Shown here one piece after another: positions 43,020 through 50,789 of a stretch of 64,000 bases of DNA. Within the stretch, counting starts at the first letter, position 1; every line of letters starts with the position of its first letter. The position numbers and the translations under genes are program-made. The stretch is taken from NCBI RefSeq assembly GCF_014207375.1, contig NZ_JACHEE010000008.1, positions 1 through 64,000 of the forward strand, read 5' to 3'. The notes below the pieces were generated by a model, which was not told the origin of the DNA, did not search any database, and worked only from the letters and a program-made list of their open reading frames with translations. This stretch comes from Arthrobacter sp. AZCC_0090. GTDB taxonomy: Bacteria; Actinomycetota; Actinomycetes; Actinomycetales; Micrococcaceae.

Positions 43020-43061
43020 CCTCCCCATGAAGGCCTCCCCGTGAAGGCCTCCCCATGGTGG
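43020..43061. repeat. Three tandem 14-bp units
   Basis: CCTCCCCATGAAGG (43020-43033), CCTCCCCGTGAAGG (43034-43047), CCTCCCCATGGTGG (43048-43061). It lies in the 233-base gap between the WXG100 and DUF2277 genes, which shows nothing else except the promoter of the latter. Each unit contains a start-codon-like ATG/GTG, but no open frame of note results. Confidence 0.6.
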
Positions 43062-43121
43062 TGAGGGTTCTCCGGGGGTCCCTATGTCATTTGAGGGATC
43101 CCGAATGAGGGGTCCGAGGCC

Positions 43122-43127
43122 TAGCAT
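43122..43127 (+). promoter_or_regulatory. -10 box TAGCAT for the DUF2277 gene
   Basis: TAGCAT, six bases, then ATG 43134; no Shine-Dalgarno sequence. Confidence 0.45.
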
Positions 43128-43133
43128 GTTGAT

Positions 43134-43406
43134 ATGTGCCGCAACATCCACACCCTTCATAACTTCGAGCCACGAGCCACCTCGGCGGAGGTGGAAGCTG
43201 CAGCCCTGCAATACGTGCGCAAAATCAGTGGCAGCACCAAGCCGTCCAAGGCGAACGAGGAGGCCTTCGCCGAGGCCGTTCACGAGATCGCACACATTAC
43301 CCAGCATCTCCTGGATTCCCTCGTGACCCACGCGCCGGCGCGGAGCCGTGACGAGGAGGCTGCCAAAGCCAGGGCGCGGGCTGCTGTCCGTTTCGGAACG
43401 GCCTAG
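43134..43406 (+). CDS. DUF2277 domain protein
   Basis: 90 residues starting MCRNIHTLHNFEPRATSAEVEAAALQYVRKISG, the highly conserved DUF2277 opening (MCRNIK-LNFPPATxEE). It resembles a small DNA-repair-linked helical protein family of unknown role. Leaderless start supported by TAGCAT. Convergent with copA; a palindromic element lies between them. Confidence 0.9.
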   Translation: MCRNIHTLHNFEPRATSAEVEAAALQYVRKISGSTKPSKANEEAFAEAVHEIAHITQHLLDSLVTHAPARSRDEEAAKARARAAVRFGTA

Positions 43407-43411
43407 GCCCG

Positions 43412-43471
43412 AACTGGCTCGCAGCTCCTGCCGTTTCCAAGCCGGATAACGACAACGAATGCGAGCCAGTT
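43412..43471. terminator. Palindrome family A, copy 2, between convergent genes
   Basis: Outer arms AACTGGCTCGCA (43412-43423) and TGCGAGCCAGTT (43460-43471) are exact complements; inner arms are imperfect (CTGCCGTTTCC against GGATAACGACAAC). It closely matches the outer arms of the 3474-3535 element (AACTGACTCGCA) and its inner GTCGTT motif. It lies between DUF2277 and copA. Confidence 0.65.
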
Positions 43472-43517
43472 GGGCGTGCGGCGCCTTTGTGAACGACCGC
43501 GCCTTTGTGAAGGACCG

Positions 43518-45932
43518 CTACTTCGCGAACGACCGGAGCCGTAGCGAGTTCGCGACCACCAGGACCGAGCTTGCAGCCATGGCTGCCCCGGCAATCATCG
43601 GGTTCAGCAAACCAAGGGCCGCCACGGGGATGCCGATGGCGTTGTAGAAGAACGCCCAGAACAGGTTCGTCTTGATGGTGGTGAGGGTCTTCCGGGACAG
43701 CTCGATGGCTTGAACGAGCTGGCCGAGGTCGCTACCCATCACTGTCAGATCCGAGGCCTCGATGGCAACATCGGTGCCCGAGCCCATGGCAATGCCGAGG
43801 TCGGCTTGCGCGAGGGCCGCTGCGTCGTTGACCCCGTCCCCGGCCATGGCCACTGTGGAGCCCTGGGCCTGTAGTTTCCTGACCGCGTCCACTTTGCCCT
43901 CGGGCAGGATGCCCGCGAATACATCTTCCTGGGCGATCCCGACGGCGGCAGCCACTTGGGCGGCGACGGCGGCGTTGTCTCCAGTCAGCAGCAGGGGCCG
44001 GATTCCGAGCCCCTTGAGCCTCGCGATCGCTGCAGCCGAACCGGGTTTGATGGTGTCCCTGAGGGTGACGATTCCAGCAGGCTCCCCATCCACAGCAACC
44101 CAAATGGCGGTGGCGCCATCGGCTTCCTCGGCGGCCAGCGCTTGGCGCTGCGCATCATCGGGGAAGATTCTGTTTTGTTTCAGCCAGCCGGTCCTGCCAG
44201 CGACAACAATGCGCTCAGCACTGCTTCCGGCTCCGTTCGCCGGAATGGCCCCGCGAACTCCACCGCCCGGGGCGGAACTGAAGTCTTTCACGGTAGGGAG
44301 CATGCCGCCGTCGGGCACTGCGGACTTGGCCGCCGCGGCGATGGCGTGCGCAATAGGGTGCTCCGACGCTGCCTCGACAGCACCTGCCATAGACAGGACG
44401 TCGGCAGGGGAGTGGCCGTTCAGCGCTACTGTGTGTCCGACCGCCAGCTTGCCGCTAGTGACGGTACCCGTTTTGTCCAGCAGGATGGTGTCCACAGTGC
44501 GGGTATCTTCAAGGACCTGGGGGCCTTTGATGAGGATTCCGAGTTGTGCTCCGCGGCCGGTTCCGGTCAGGAGGCCCACCGGGGTCGCGAGCCCGAGCGC
44601 GCAGGGGCAGGCGATCACGAGCACCGCGACCGCAGCCGTGAACGATGCATTGAGGTCTCCGCTCAGGGAAAGCCACAGCACGAAGGTTACGACGGCGATG
44701 ACCAGCACCACCGGAACGAAGACGGCGCTTATGCGATCGGCAAGCCGTGCAATCGGGGCCTTGCCCGTCTGCGCTTGGCTGACCAACCGCCCCATCTGCG
44801 CCAGGGTTGTCTCGGAACCTACTCGTGTGGCGCGGACCAGCAGCCGCCCCGAAGTGTTGATGGTGGCGCCTGTAACCTGGCTGCCCGGCGCGACCTCCAC
44901 CGGCACGGACTCTCCGGTGACCAGCGACGCGTCGACAGCGGATGCGCCGCCGGTCACCACGCCGTCGGTGGCGATCTTCTCGCCCGGACGGACAACGAAG
45001 ACGTCCCCGACGACGAGGTGCTCGGCCGGGATCTTTTGCTCGACGCCGTCTCGCAGCACCGTTGCGTCCTTGGCACCCAGATTCAGGAGGGCCTTGAGGG
45101 CATCGCCGGCCTTTGCTTTGGCGTTGGCCTCAAGATAGCGGCCAAGGAGCAGGAAGGTAGTGACCACGGCGGCAACTTCGAAGTACAGCCCGCCGCCCAT
45201 CCCTACGGATTCCATGCCGGGGTGTTCCGTCATCATCGGGTTGGCGAAAAGCTGCCACGCCGAATAGAGGTACGCGGCAAGGACTCCGATGGAGACGAGC
45301 GTGTCCATGGTGGAGGCGAAGTGGCGGGCGTTGATGGCCGCGGCGCGGTGGAAGGGCCAGGCAGCCCACGTCACCACCGGAAAGGCCAGTACAGCGGCGA
45401 CCCAGCCCCACTGGGGGAACTGCAGGGCTGGGATCATCGAGATCGCGAATACCGGGACCGTGAGTACGGCGGCAGCGAACAGTCTTGGGCGCAACTGGCT
45501 GGCGGCTGGTCCGTGGTGCATGTGGTCGCCTGCCGCGGCGCCACCGGCGCCGTGGTCACCTGTCCGCTCACTCCGGGACACATGCTCTGCGTGCTCGGTC
45601 GTTCCTCCCTTAGACGCACGCTGCCGCATATCTCCCTGCGCGAGCTCTTGCGCCGGGTCGCCGGTGCCGTGCTCGGAGTGGGTGAGAGTGGATTCGCGGA
45701 TCCAGGCTTTGTAGCCCGTGGCGTTGACTGTGTCCACGATCTGTTGGTCAGTGACGTTCGCCGGAACTGTTACCTGGGCTGATTCGAGGGGGAGGTTGAC
45801 GGAGGCTTCCACGCCGTCGAGCTTGCCCAGTTTCCGTTCCACGCGCGCCACGCACGATGCGCACGTCATGCCCTCGATGTCGAGTTCGATAATGCGCGTG
45901 CCCGCTTGGTGGAGGATGTCCTGATTGCTCAC
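43518..45932 (-). CDS. copA: Copper-exporting P1B-type ATPase
   Basis: 804 residues. The N-terminal heavy-metal domain has GMTCASC (near residue 22). A linker rich in His (HSEHGTGD..., EHAEHVSRSERTGDHGAGGAAAGDHMHHG, about 85-145) follows. The transmembrane core holds the CPC motif (VIACPCALGLATP), the phosphorylation site DKTGT and the hinge GDGVNDAAALAQADLGIAMGSGTDVA. It pumps Cu(I) out using ATP. Last gene of csoR-copZ-copA. Confidence 0.96.
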   Translation of the reverse strand: MSNQDILHQAGTRIIELDIEGMTCASCVARVERKLGKLDGVEASVNLPLESAQVTVPANVTDQQIVDTVNATGYKAWIRESTLTHSEHGTGDPAQELAQGDMRQRASKGGTTEHAEHVSRSERTGDHGAGGAAAGDHMHHGPAASQLRPRLFAAAVLTVPVFAISMIPALQFPQWGWVAAVLAFPVVTWAAWPFHRAAAINARHFASTMDTLVSIGVLAAYLYSAWQLFANPMMTEHPGMESVGMGGGLYFEVAAVVTTFLLLGRYLEANAKAKAGDALKALLNLGAKDATVLRDGVEQKIPAEHLVVGDVFVVRPGEKIATDGVVTGGASAVDASLVTGESVPVEVAPGSQVTGATINTSGRLLVRATRVGSETTLAQMGRLVSQAQTGKAPIARLADRISAVFVPVVLVIAVVTFVLWLSLSGDLNASFTAAVAVLVIACPCALGLATPVGLLTGTGRGAQLGILIKGPQVLEDTRTVDTILLDKTGTVTSGKLAVGHTVALNGHSPADVLSMAGAVEAASEHPIAHAIAAAAKSAVPDGGMLPTVKDFSSAPGGGVRGAIPANGAGSSAERIVVAGRTGWLKQNRIFPDDAQRQALAAEEADGATAIWVAVDGEPAGIVTLRDTIKPGSAAAIARLKGLGIRPLLLTGDNAAVAAQVAAAVGIAQEDVFAGILPEGKVDAVRKLQAQGSTVAMAGDGVNDAAALAQADLGIAMGSGTDVAIEASDLTVMGSDLGQLVQAIELSRKTLTTIKTNLFWAFFYNAIGIPVAALGLLNPMIAGAAMAASSVLVVANSLRLRSFAK

Positions 45933-45940
45933 ATTGGCCC

Positions 45941-46180
45941 CTAGGCCTGGTTGGCGACTACCAGATAGCCGGCTTCGGCGACGGCCTCGCCGATTTCGGA
46001 CGGTGACAACTCCTGGGTGGAGGTGATGGTGACGGTGGAGACTCCGCCGGAATTCAGATCGATCTCGACACTCTCTACGCCGGCCAACGACTCGATTTCC
46101 TCGCTGACGGCTGAAACGCAGTGCCCGCAGGTCATGCCGGAAACGCTGACGTTCGTCTGGATGGTGGCGGTGTGGCCCAT
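45941..46180 (-). CDS. copZ: Copper chaperone CopZ (heavy-metal-associated domain)
   Basis: 79 residues with the metal site VSGMTCGHCVSAVSEEIESLAGVESVEIDLNSGG (GMTCGHC near residue 15). Small ferredoxin-like copper chaperones of this kind carry Cu(I) to CopA. Start ATG 46180 rather than 46255 because AAGGAG lies just before it. The stop is eight bases from copA. Confidence 0.93.
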   Translation of the reverse strand: MGHTATIQTNVSVSGMTCGHCVSAVSEEIESLAGVESVEIDLNSGGVSTVTITSTQELSPSEIGEAVAEAGYLVVANQA

Positions 46181-46229
46181 GGCGTACTCCTTGGTGGTGA
46201 GTTGGATGGTGTGGTGAGTGCTGGCGGGA

Positions 46230-46586
46230 TTACCGCAGCAGGCGCCCGATGGCATCGGTGGCCTCCTTGACTTTGGCGTCGATCTGTTCCGCGCGCGCTT
46301 CCGGATCGGGCTCGGAGGCGGCGCCCACTACACAGTGGCCGATGTGTTCCTCGACGAGTCCGAGGCTGACGGCGTGCAGGGCCTTCGTGGCGGCGGCAAC
46401 CTGCGTGAGGATGTCGATGCAGTACTTGTCCTCCTCAACCATGCGCGCAATCCCGCGGACCTGGCCCTCGATGCGTTTCAGGCGGCGCAGATAGGCGTCC
46501 TTATTGGCGGAGTAGCCGTGCGGGGCGGCGTGATCCAGCTCCAGCTCGATGCTCAGGGGATTAATACTCAGGTCTGCCTTGCTCAT
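46230..46586 (-). CDS. csoR: Copper-sensing repressor CsoR
   Basis: 118 residues of the DUF156/CsoR family: AYLRRLKRIEGQVRGIARMVEEDKYCIDILTQVAAATKALHAVSLGLVEEHIGHCVVG. The copper ligands Cys (DKYC), His (ALHAV) and Cys (HIGHC) are all present. Apo-CsoR represses its own operon until Cu(I) binds. The start is ATG 46586, leaderless or near so, just below two CsoR boxes. Confidence 0.95.
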   Translation of the reverse strand: MSKADLSINPLSIELELDHAAPHGYSANKDAYLRRLKRIEGQVRGIARMVEEDKYCIDILTQVAAATKALHAVSLGLVEEHIGHCVVGAASEPDPEARAEQIDAKVKEATDAIGRLLR

Positions 46587-46597
46587 GCACCCAAGGT

Positions 46598-46639
46598 ATA
46601 CCCCATAGGGGTATGAATACAAGTACCCCCTAGGGGTAT
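46598..46639 (-). promoter_or_regulatory. Two CsoR operator boxes of the copper operon
   Basis: ATACCCCATAGGGGTAT at 46598-46614 is a perfect palindrome with the CsoR G-tract pattern (TACCC...GGGTA). GTACCCCCTAGGGGTAT at 46623-46639 is a second near-perfect copy. They cover the -10 region (TATACC) and upstream promoter of csoR. The rest of the gap to the next gene (46640-46661) is featureless. Confidence 0.85.
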
Positions 46640-46661
46640 TTGTAGGTGGCGTTCGAGAGGC

Positions 46662-47480
46662 CTAGGTCCAGGAGTTGGGGATGGCGCCAATTCGGTCAAT
46701 GAAGTCCAGGACGGCAGGGTGAGCTGGATTGATGAGAAGACCGCCGGGTACCAGCACGGATTCGGTGAAGGGAAGTGCTCCAGCCAGCCGGGCGGTCACC
46801 AGCCGGAGCGTGGCCGGAGAGTCCTCGGCGGAGACGATGAGGGTCCGCCGTCGGATACCAGCGAGCTCGTCTTCGCTAAGCTCAAGGGGATCGCCACTGA
46901 GAGCGAGGCCGTGGCCCTGCATTTCGGCCATAACCGCGGAGCTTGTCCCCGCGAACATGGCCTTGAGTTCTCCGGGCAAGGACTCCCAGCCGTCGTTCCC
47001 CAAGGCATCTCTCAGAACGATTTCCGCCGCCATGGAGGGATTCGCGCTGGTAGCCCCGAGGATCCTCTTCCGCAGCTCACGGGCCCACGAATCGGCGTCG
47101 GGATCAATTGTGAACAACGCCGGTTCCAGCAGTACGAGTGCCTTGACCTTGTCCGGGAAGTGGCGTGCGAACTCCAGTGCGATCTGGCCACCCGTGCCAC
47201 GGCCGACGATTATGGAGGGTCCTGCGTGCAGCGCCGCGAGGAGGGCCGCGGCGTCGTCGACGTGTTGGATCAAGTCAAGGGTGGCGAACGGTTCGGTGGG
47301 AGCGTTCCGGTGGAATCCCCGGCGGTCGTAGATGATGCACCGGCCGTGCCGGCTGAGTTCTACGGCGGCCTCCGACCATACGACGGCCGAGCCGGGTGTG
47401 CCATGCAAACCCAAAATCGGCACACCGTCGCCGTGTTCCTCGAAGTAGAGATCGACGCCGTTCACCTGCACGCGGGGCAT
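46662..47480 (-). CDS. Alpha/beta hydrolase-fold protein lacking the nucleophile serine
   Basis: 272 residues of the alpha/beta hydrolase fold: GLHGTPGSAVVWSE (oxyanion region) and a clear His near the C-terminus (INPAHPAVLDFI). The nucleophile elbow reads VGRGTGGQIAL, where relatives have GxSxGG; the serine position is Gly, read directly from GGC at about 47200. It may have lost hydrolytic activity or use another mechanism. Predicted leaderless (TAGGCT six bases upstream). Confidence 0.85.
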   Translation of the reverse strand: MPRVQVNGVDLYFEEHGDGVPILGLHGTPGSAVVWSEAAVELSRHGRCIIYDRRGFHRNAPTEPFATLDLIQHVDDAAALLAALHAGPSIIVGRGTGGQIALEFARHFPDKVKALVLLEPALFTIDPDADSWARELRKRILGATSANPSMAAEIVLRDALGNDGWESLPGELKAMFAGTSSAVMAEMQGHGLALSGDPLELSEDELAGIRRRTLIVSAEDSPATLRLVTARLAGALPFTESVLVPGGLLINPAHPAVLDFIDRIGAIPNSWT

Positions 47481-47486
47481 GTTTCC

Positions 47487-47492
47487 AGCCTA
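47487..47492 (-). promoter_or_regulatory. -10 box TAGGCT for the hydrolase-fold gene
   Basis: TAGGCT on the minus strand, six bases, then ATG at 47480. The remaining gap to 47689 is 200 bases; I see only short GCCAAT/ATTGGC symmetry there. Confidence 0.5.
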
Positions 47493-47689
47493 GGACTGGC
47501 GGCTGGCCCAGAACAGGCGTCGCCGTCGTGGAGGAAGATCCGCGGGAATTACGACGTACGGCCGATCGTAGCCAAGAATGTGGCCTGCGGCGTCATCTTC
47601 CCCTGATGCGCCTCCCGGATTTGCCAATCGGCCAAGCTAGTATCGCGACGTGCGAACGCCAAATTGGCGAAGCTTGCTGAGGGGTGAGG

Positions 47690-48139
47690 ATGGAAAATCC
47701 AATGAACGACGCCGGTGCTTCGGTGGGCGCTACAAGTGCCGCGGGCGCCTACTTTCGCGCGAAGCTGGAGTTCGAGATCGACGTCATGGATGTTGCCGAT
47801 GCAGCTCCCGGCGGTTTCGTGCTCGTGGACACGCGTAGGCAGGCCTCGTGGGATCACGGCCACATCCCAGGCGCCGTGCACTTGCCGACCGCCGAGATCC
47901 CTACCCGCGCTGCCGCCCTGATCCCGGCCGGGAGCTCAGTGGTGGTCTATTCATGGGGTCCGGGCTGCAACGGCAGCACCTTCGCGGCCCTGGCCTTCGC
48001 CGAGCTCGGGTACCCCGTCCGCGAAATGATCGGTGGCATTGAGTACTGGGCACGGAATGGGCTTCCGGTGGAGACAGCTGATGGAGTTGTTGTTCGGGAT
48101 GCTGACGGGCTGGTGACGGCGCACCAGCCGGAGGTGTAG
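47690..48139 (+). CDS. Rhodanese-like domain protein
   Basis: 149 residues from ATG 47690 (in-frame alternatives 47684 GTG and 47702 ATG). The rhodanese fold is clear: VLVDTRRQASWDHGHIPGAVHLPTAEIP and YSWGPGCNGSTFAALAFAELGYPVREMIGGIEYW. The loop CNGSTF keeps the Cys but not the usual CxxxxR pattern of sulfur transferases. It may still bind persulfide. The stop codon is the first base set of a 19-nt phased repeat element. Confidence 0.85.
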   Translation: MENPMNDAGASVGATSAAGAYFRAKLEFEIDVMDVADAAPGGFVLVDTRRQASWDHGHIPGAVHLPTAEIPTRAAALIPAGSSVVVYSWGPGCNGSTFAALAFAELGYPVREMIGGIEYWARNGLPVETADGVVVRDADGLVTAHQPEV

Positions 48140-48240
48140 CGACGCAGAAGCGGATTAGCGACGCGCAATCAGACGCGCGACACACAGGGAATTCCGGTGT
48201 CGCCAGTCCAATTGCGTGTCGCGAGTCCGTCTGCGTGTCC
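48139..48240. repeat. 19-nt phased palindromic element (family B, copy 2)
   Basis: Forward 19-base units at 48139-48157, 48158-48176 and 48177-48195, all beginning GCGAC. Three bases follow, then reverse-oriented 19-base units at 48199-48217 and 48218-48236, each beginning GTCGC. The turning point is GGAATTCC at 48188-48195. It starts at the last base of the rhodanese stop codon. Beyond it, 48241-48360 shows only one weak 38-codon frame. Confidence 0.75.
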
Positions 48241-48360
48241 GGTGACCATGATGCGGGCACTCGCCCTGCTCCGACGGGAGCTGATTGGCTTCGGTCCGGC
48301 CATGAACGACCGACCGGCTGCAGCGGTGAGTGAACCCGCCGTCGAACCTGAACTCTGGGA

Positions 48361-48765
48361 TTAGGCCGTTACCGCCAGCGCGTCGATCTCGACGAGCATG
48401 ACTTCGTGGGGGAGGTCCACGAACACCGTGGTGCGGCTCGGCAGTTGGCCGCTGGGGACGTTTTCGGTGATGAACTCGCCGTAGACATCGTTCATGGCCG
48501 CGAAGTCGTCGCGCGTGGTGAGGTAGACGCGGAACATGATGACGTCTTCCACCGAGGAGCCGCCGGCTTCGAGGATTGCCTTGACGTTCTCCAGGGTGCG
48601 GCGGGTCTGGACGCGGACGTCGCCCTCACCGATGTACTGGTTGGTGGCGGGATCCATGGGGCCCTGCCCGGATACCTGGAACATGCCGCCCTTACGGACG
48701 CCCTGCGAGAAGGTGTGCGCGGGTGCGGGGGCGTTGTCGGTCAGTACTACGGTCTTTTCACTCAT
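48361..48765 (-). CDS. ridA: RidA family protein (2-iminobutanoate/2-iminopropanoate deaminase-like)
   Basis: 134 residues. The family signature is present: TLENVKAILEAGGSSVEDVIMFRVYLTTRDDF and ENVPSGQLPSRTTVFVDLPHEVMLVEIDALA, with the Arg that binds the imine carboxylate (PSRTTV). RidA hydrolyses reactive imine/enamine intermediates made by PLP dehydratases. Its ATG overlaps the iclR stop (four bases). Here it would serve the divergently encoded D-serine-dehydratase-like enzyme. Confidence 0.92.
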   Translation of the reverse strand: MSEKTVVLTDNAPAPAHTFSQGVRKGGMFQVSGQGPMDPATNQYIGEGDVRVQTRRTLENVKAILEAGGSSVEDVIMFRVYLTTRDDFAAMNDVYGEFITENVPSGQLPSRTTVFVDLPHEVMLVEIDALAVTA

Positions 48766-49523
48766 GCTGAGTTCCTTTCGTGGCTGATCCAGCCGAGGTC
48801 GCGGGAGATCGCCTCGGTGCTGGCTTTGAGGTCTGGCAGCAGCTCAAGCAATCCTTCATAGCTGAGCATCACCACCGGTACCGAACAAGAGGCTGCGGCC
48901 ACGACGGCGCCGCTCGCGTCGCGGATGGGGGTCGCGATGCAGTGCACGAAGGCTTCGTGCTCGGCGTTGTCGTGGGCCCAGCCCTGGATCCTGACCTGCT
49001 CCAATTCGGCCAGCAGGGCTTCCGGTGAGGTCAGGGTAGTGTCGGTAATTCTTGTGTAGTCCAGGCTCGCCGCGATCCGTTCCTGCCGACTGCTCGGCAT
49101 GTCGGCAAGCAGGACTTTTGCGACGGCGGCCGAATGCAGGGACGCGGTCAGGCCGATCCGGGAGTACATCCGCACGGGATGGTGCGACTCGAACTTGTCG
49201 ATGTACACCACATCGTTTCCCTCGAACGCGGCAAGGTGCACAGTGTGCCCGGTCTTGCCGTTCAGCTCGGCCAGGTACGGGTGCGCCACTTTGCGGATGT
49301 CCCTCTGCTCCAACGCGAGCGAGGACAACTCGAACAGCTTGGAGCCAAGCATGAATCGCTGGTCCTCATCGCGGACGACGAAGCGTTTTTCCTCCATGGC
49401 ATGCAGGAGGCGCATCACCGTGGTCTTGTGGACTGACGCTTTCGAGGCGAGCTCGTCGAGGGTGGCCGGTTTGGCCGCGAGTTCCGCAAGCAGGTCGATG
49501 GCACGCATCAGGCTCTGGCTCAT
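48762..49523 (-). CDS. IclR family transcriptional regulator
   Basis: 253 residues from ATG 49523. N-terminal winged helix-turn-helix: LAELAAKPATLDELASKASVHKTTVMRLLHAMEEKRFVVRD. The C-terminal IclR ligand domain carries GKTGHTVHLAAFEGNDVVYIDKFESHHPVRMYSRIGLTASLHSAAVAKVLLADM. It overlaps kdgK by four bases upstream and ridA by four downstream. It likely controls both this operon and the divergent one through the palindrome at 50704-50728. Confidence 0.93.
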   Translation of the reverse strand: MSQSLMRAIDLLAELAAKPATLDELASKASVHKTTVMRLLHAMEEKRFVVRDEDQRFMLGSKLFELSSLALEQRDIRKVAHPYLAELNGKTGHTVHLAAFEGNDVVYIDKFESHHPVRMYSRIGLTASLHSAAVAKVLLADMPSSRQERIAASLDYTRITDTTLTSPEALLAELEQVRIQGWAHDNAEHEAFVHCIATPIRDASGAVVAAASCSVPVVMLSYEGLLELLPDLKASTEAISRDLGWISHERNSA

Positions 49524-50551
49524 GGTGCTGTGCTCCGATCGTGAACGCTGCGGTTCTGGCTGCTGAAGTGGCCCCCGGCAACGTGGATCGCAGTCCATTC
49601 GGCGTCGGTGGAATCGAGGATGGCCGAAAGCAGTGCGGTGTCGGGAAGGGGGCCGCGATCGCCGCGAACGGTGAGGGTGCAGGCCGCAGCGACGTGACCG
49701 CGGCGGAGGCTCGCCTTCTGCTCGAGTCCGAACAACATGCCGCACAGGTAGCCGGCGGCAAAGGAATCGCCCGCGCCCACCGGCTCCAGCACGTCCACGG
49801 ACAAAGCGGGCACTTCCGTGCGGGAGCCGTCCCGTTCCAGGGCGATGGCGCTGATGGCTTCGTTCTTGATAACGACGACGGCGGGATCCGGCATGAGGCG
49901 CCGGAGTTCAGTTTCGTCCGTGGTGCCGAAGGCGTGCTCGGCCTCGTCCTTCCCCACCAGGACGATGTCGGCAAGATTGGCGAGGCGGCGCAGTACTGAG
50001 CGGTCCTGCCCGGCCCAGAGCGCGGCGCGCCAATTGACGTCGAAACTGATCATGCGGCCCTGCCTCGGTGCGGTGAGGACGGCTTCCATCAGTTCCAGGC
50101 ATTCTGCCGAGAGTGCCGCCGTGATTCCGCTCAGGTGGATGAGCCCGGCTTCTTCCAACAAGCGCGCGACGACGGGATTCGCCAGGGTGCCCGGCCCCAT
50201 GGCCGAAGCGGCGGAACCTTGCCGGTAGTACAAAACTGAACTGCCGCCGTCGGGATCTGATTCTTGGGCGGGGACCTTGACGTACAGGCCGGTGGGCCGT
50301 CCCGGGTCAACCTCGACGCCGGCGACGCCTACGCCGTGGCTACTGAGCTCGTCCAGGATCCGCGTGCCGAATCCGTCCCGGCCCACCCGGCCCACCCAGT
50401 GCGAGTCCAGGCCCATGGCAGCCAGGCCCATGGCAACGTTCGATTCGGCGCCGCCGATGCCGCAGTGCAATTCGGTGGCTTGGTGCAGGGGGACGGCCTT
50501 CACCGGGGTGAGCATGGCCATCGTTTCGCCCACACATACAGCTGAAAGCAT
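49520..50551 (-). CDS. kdgK: 2-dehydro-3-deoxygluconate kinase (PfkB family)
   Basis: 343 residues. PfkB motifs: an N-terminal GGAESNVAMGLAAMGLDSHWVGRVGRDGFG, DVNWRAALWAG in mid-protein and the C-terminal PVGAGDSFAAGYLCGML with the catalytic Asp. The DVNWR segment is typical of KDG kinases. Product KDPG would be split by the aldolase at 53760. ATG 50551 has GGGAG before it. First gene of the minus-strand operon. Confidence 0.88.
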   Translation of the reverse strand: MLSAVCVGETMAMLTPVKAVPLHQATELHCGIGGAESNVAMGLAAMGLDSHWVGRVGRDGFGTRILDELSSHGVGVAGVEVDPGRPTGLYVKVPAQESDPDGGSSVLYYRQGSAASAMGPGTLANPVVARLLEEAGLIHLSGITAALSAECLELMEAVLTAPRQGRMISFDVNWRAALWAGQDRSVLRRLANLADIVLVGKDEAEHAFGTTDETELRRLMPDPAVVVIKNEAISAIALERDGSRTEVPALSVDVLEPVGAGDSFAAGYLCGMLFGLEQKASLRRGHVAAACTLTVRGDRGPLPDTALLSAILDSTDAEWTAIHVAGGHFSSQNRSVHDRSTAP

Positions 50552-50703
50552 GAAACTCCCGCTCTCCCTCTGCCGCTCCGAGCGGCACTCGATACCCCCA
50601 TGAAGAAGGGATTTTCGTGGCCGGATCAGGGTTGCCGGGTCATGCCGCGGCCTTGACTCCCAATCCTGCACCATGTTAGACATATCACCAACAGCTTTGC
50701 AAC

Positions 50704-50728
50704 CTGCGTTGCAAAATACGCAACGCAG
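50704..50728. promoter_or_regulatory. IclR-type operator palindrome in the divergent promoter
   Basis: Arms CTGCGTTGC (50704-50712) and GCAACGCAG (50720-50728) around AAAATAC. It lies between kdgK and the divergent PLP-enzyme gene, the expected place for the linked IclR regulator. Confidence 0.65.
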
Positions 50729-50789
50729 AGGAGCTCCACCCAATAGCCCCGCAGCTTCAAAAACGCAGCACCGCGAAGGGAATCAACGC

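Noticed and set aside
48248..48364. 38-codon frame (MMRALALLRRELIGFG...) between the phased element and ridA
   Set aside because: It has protein-like features and ends next to the ridA stop, but there is no ribosome site or recognisable family, and it is too short to support.
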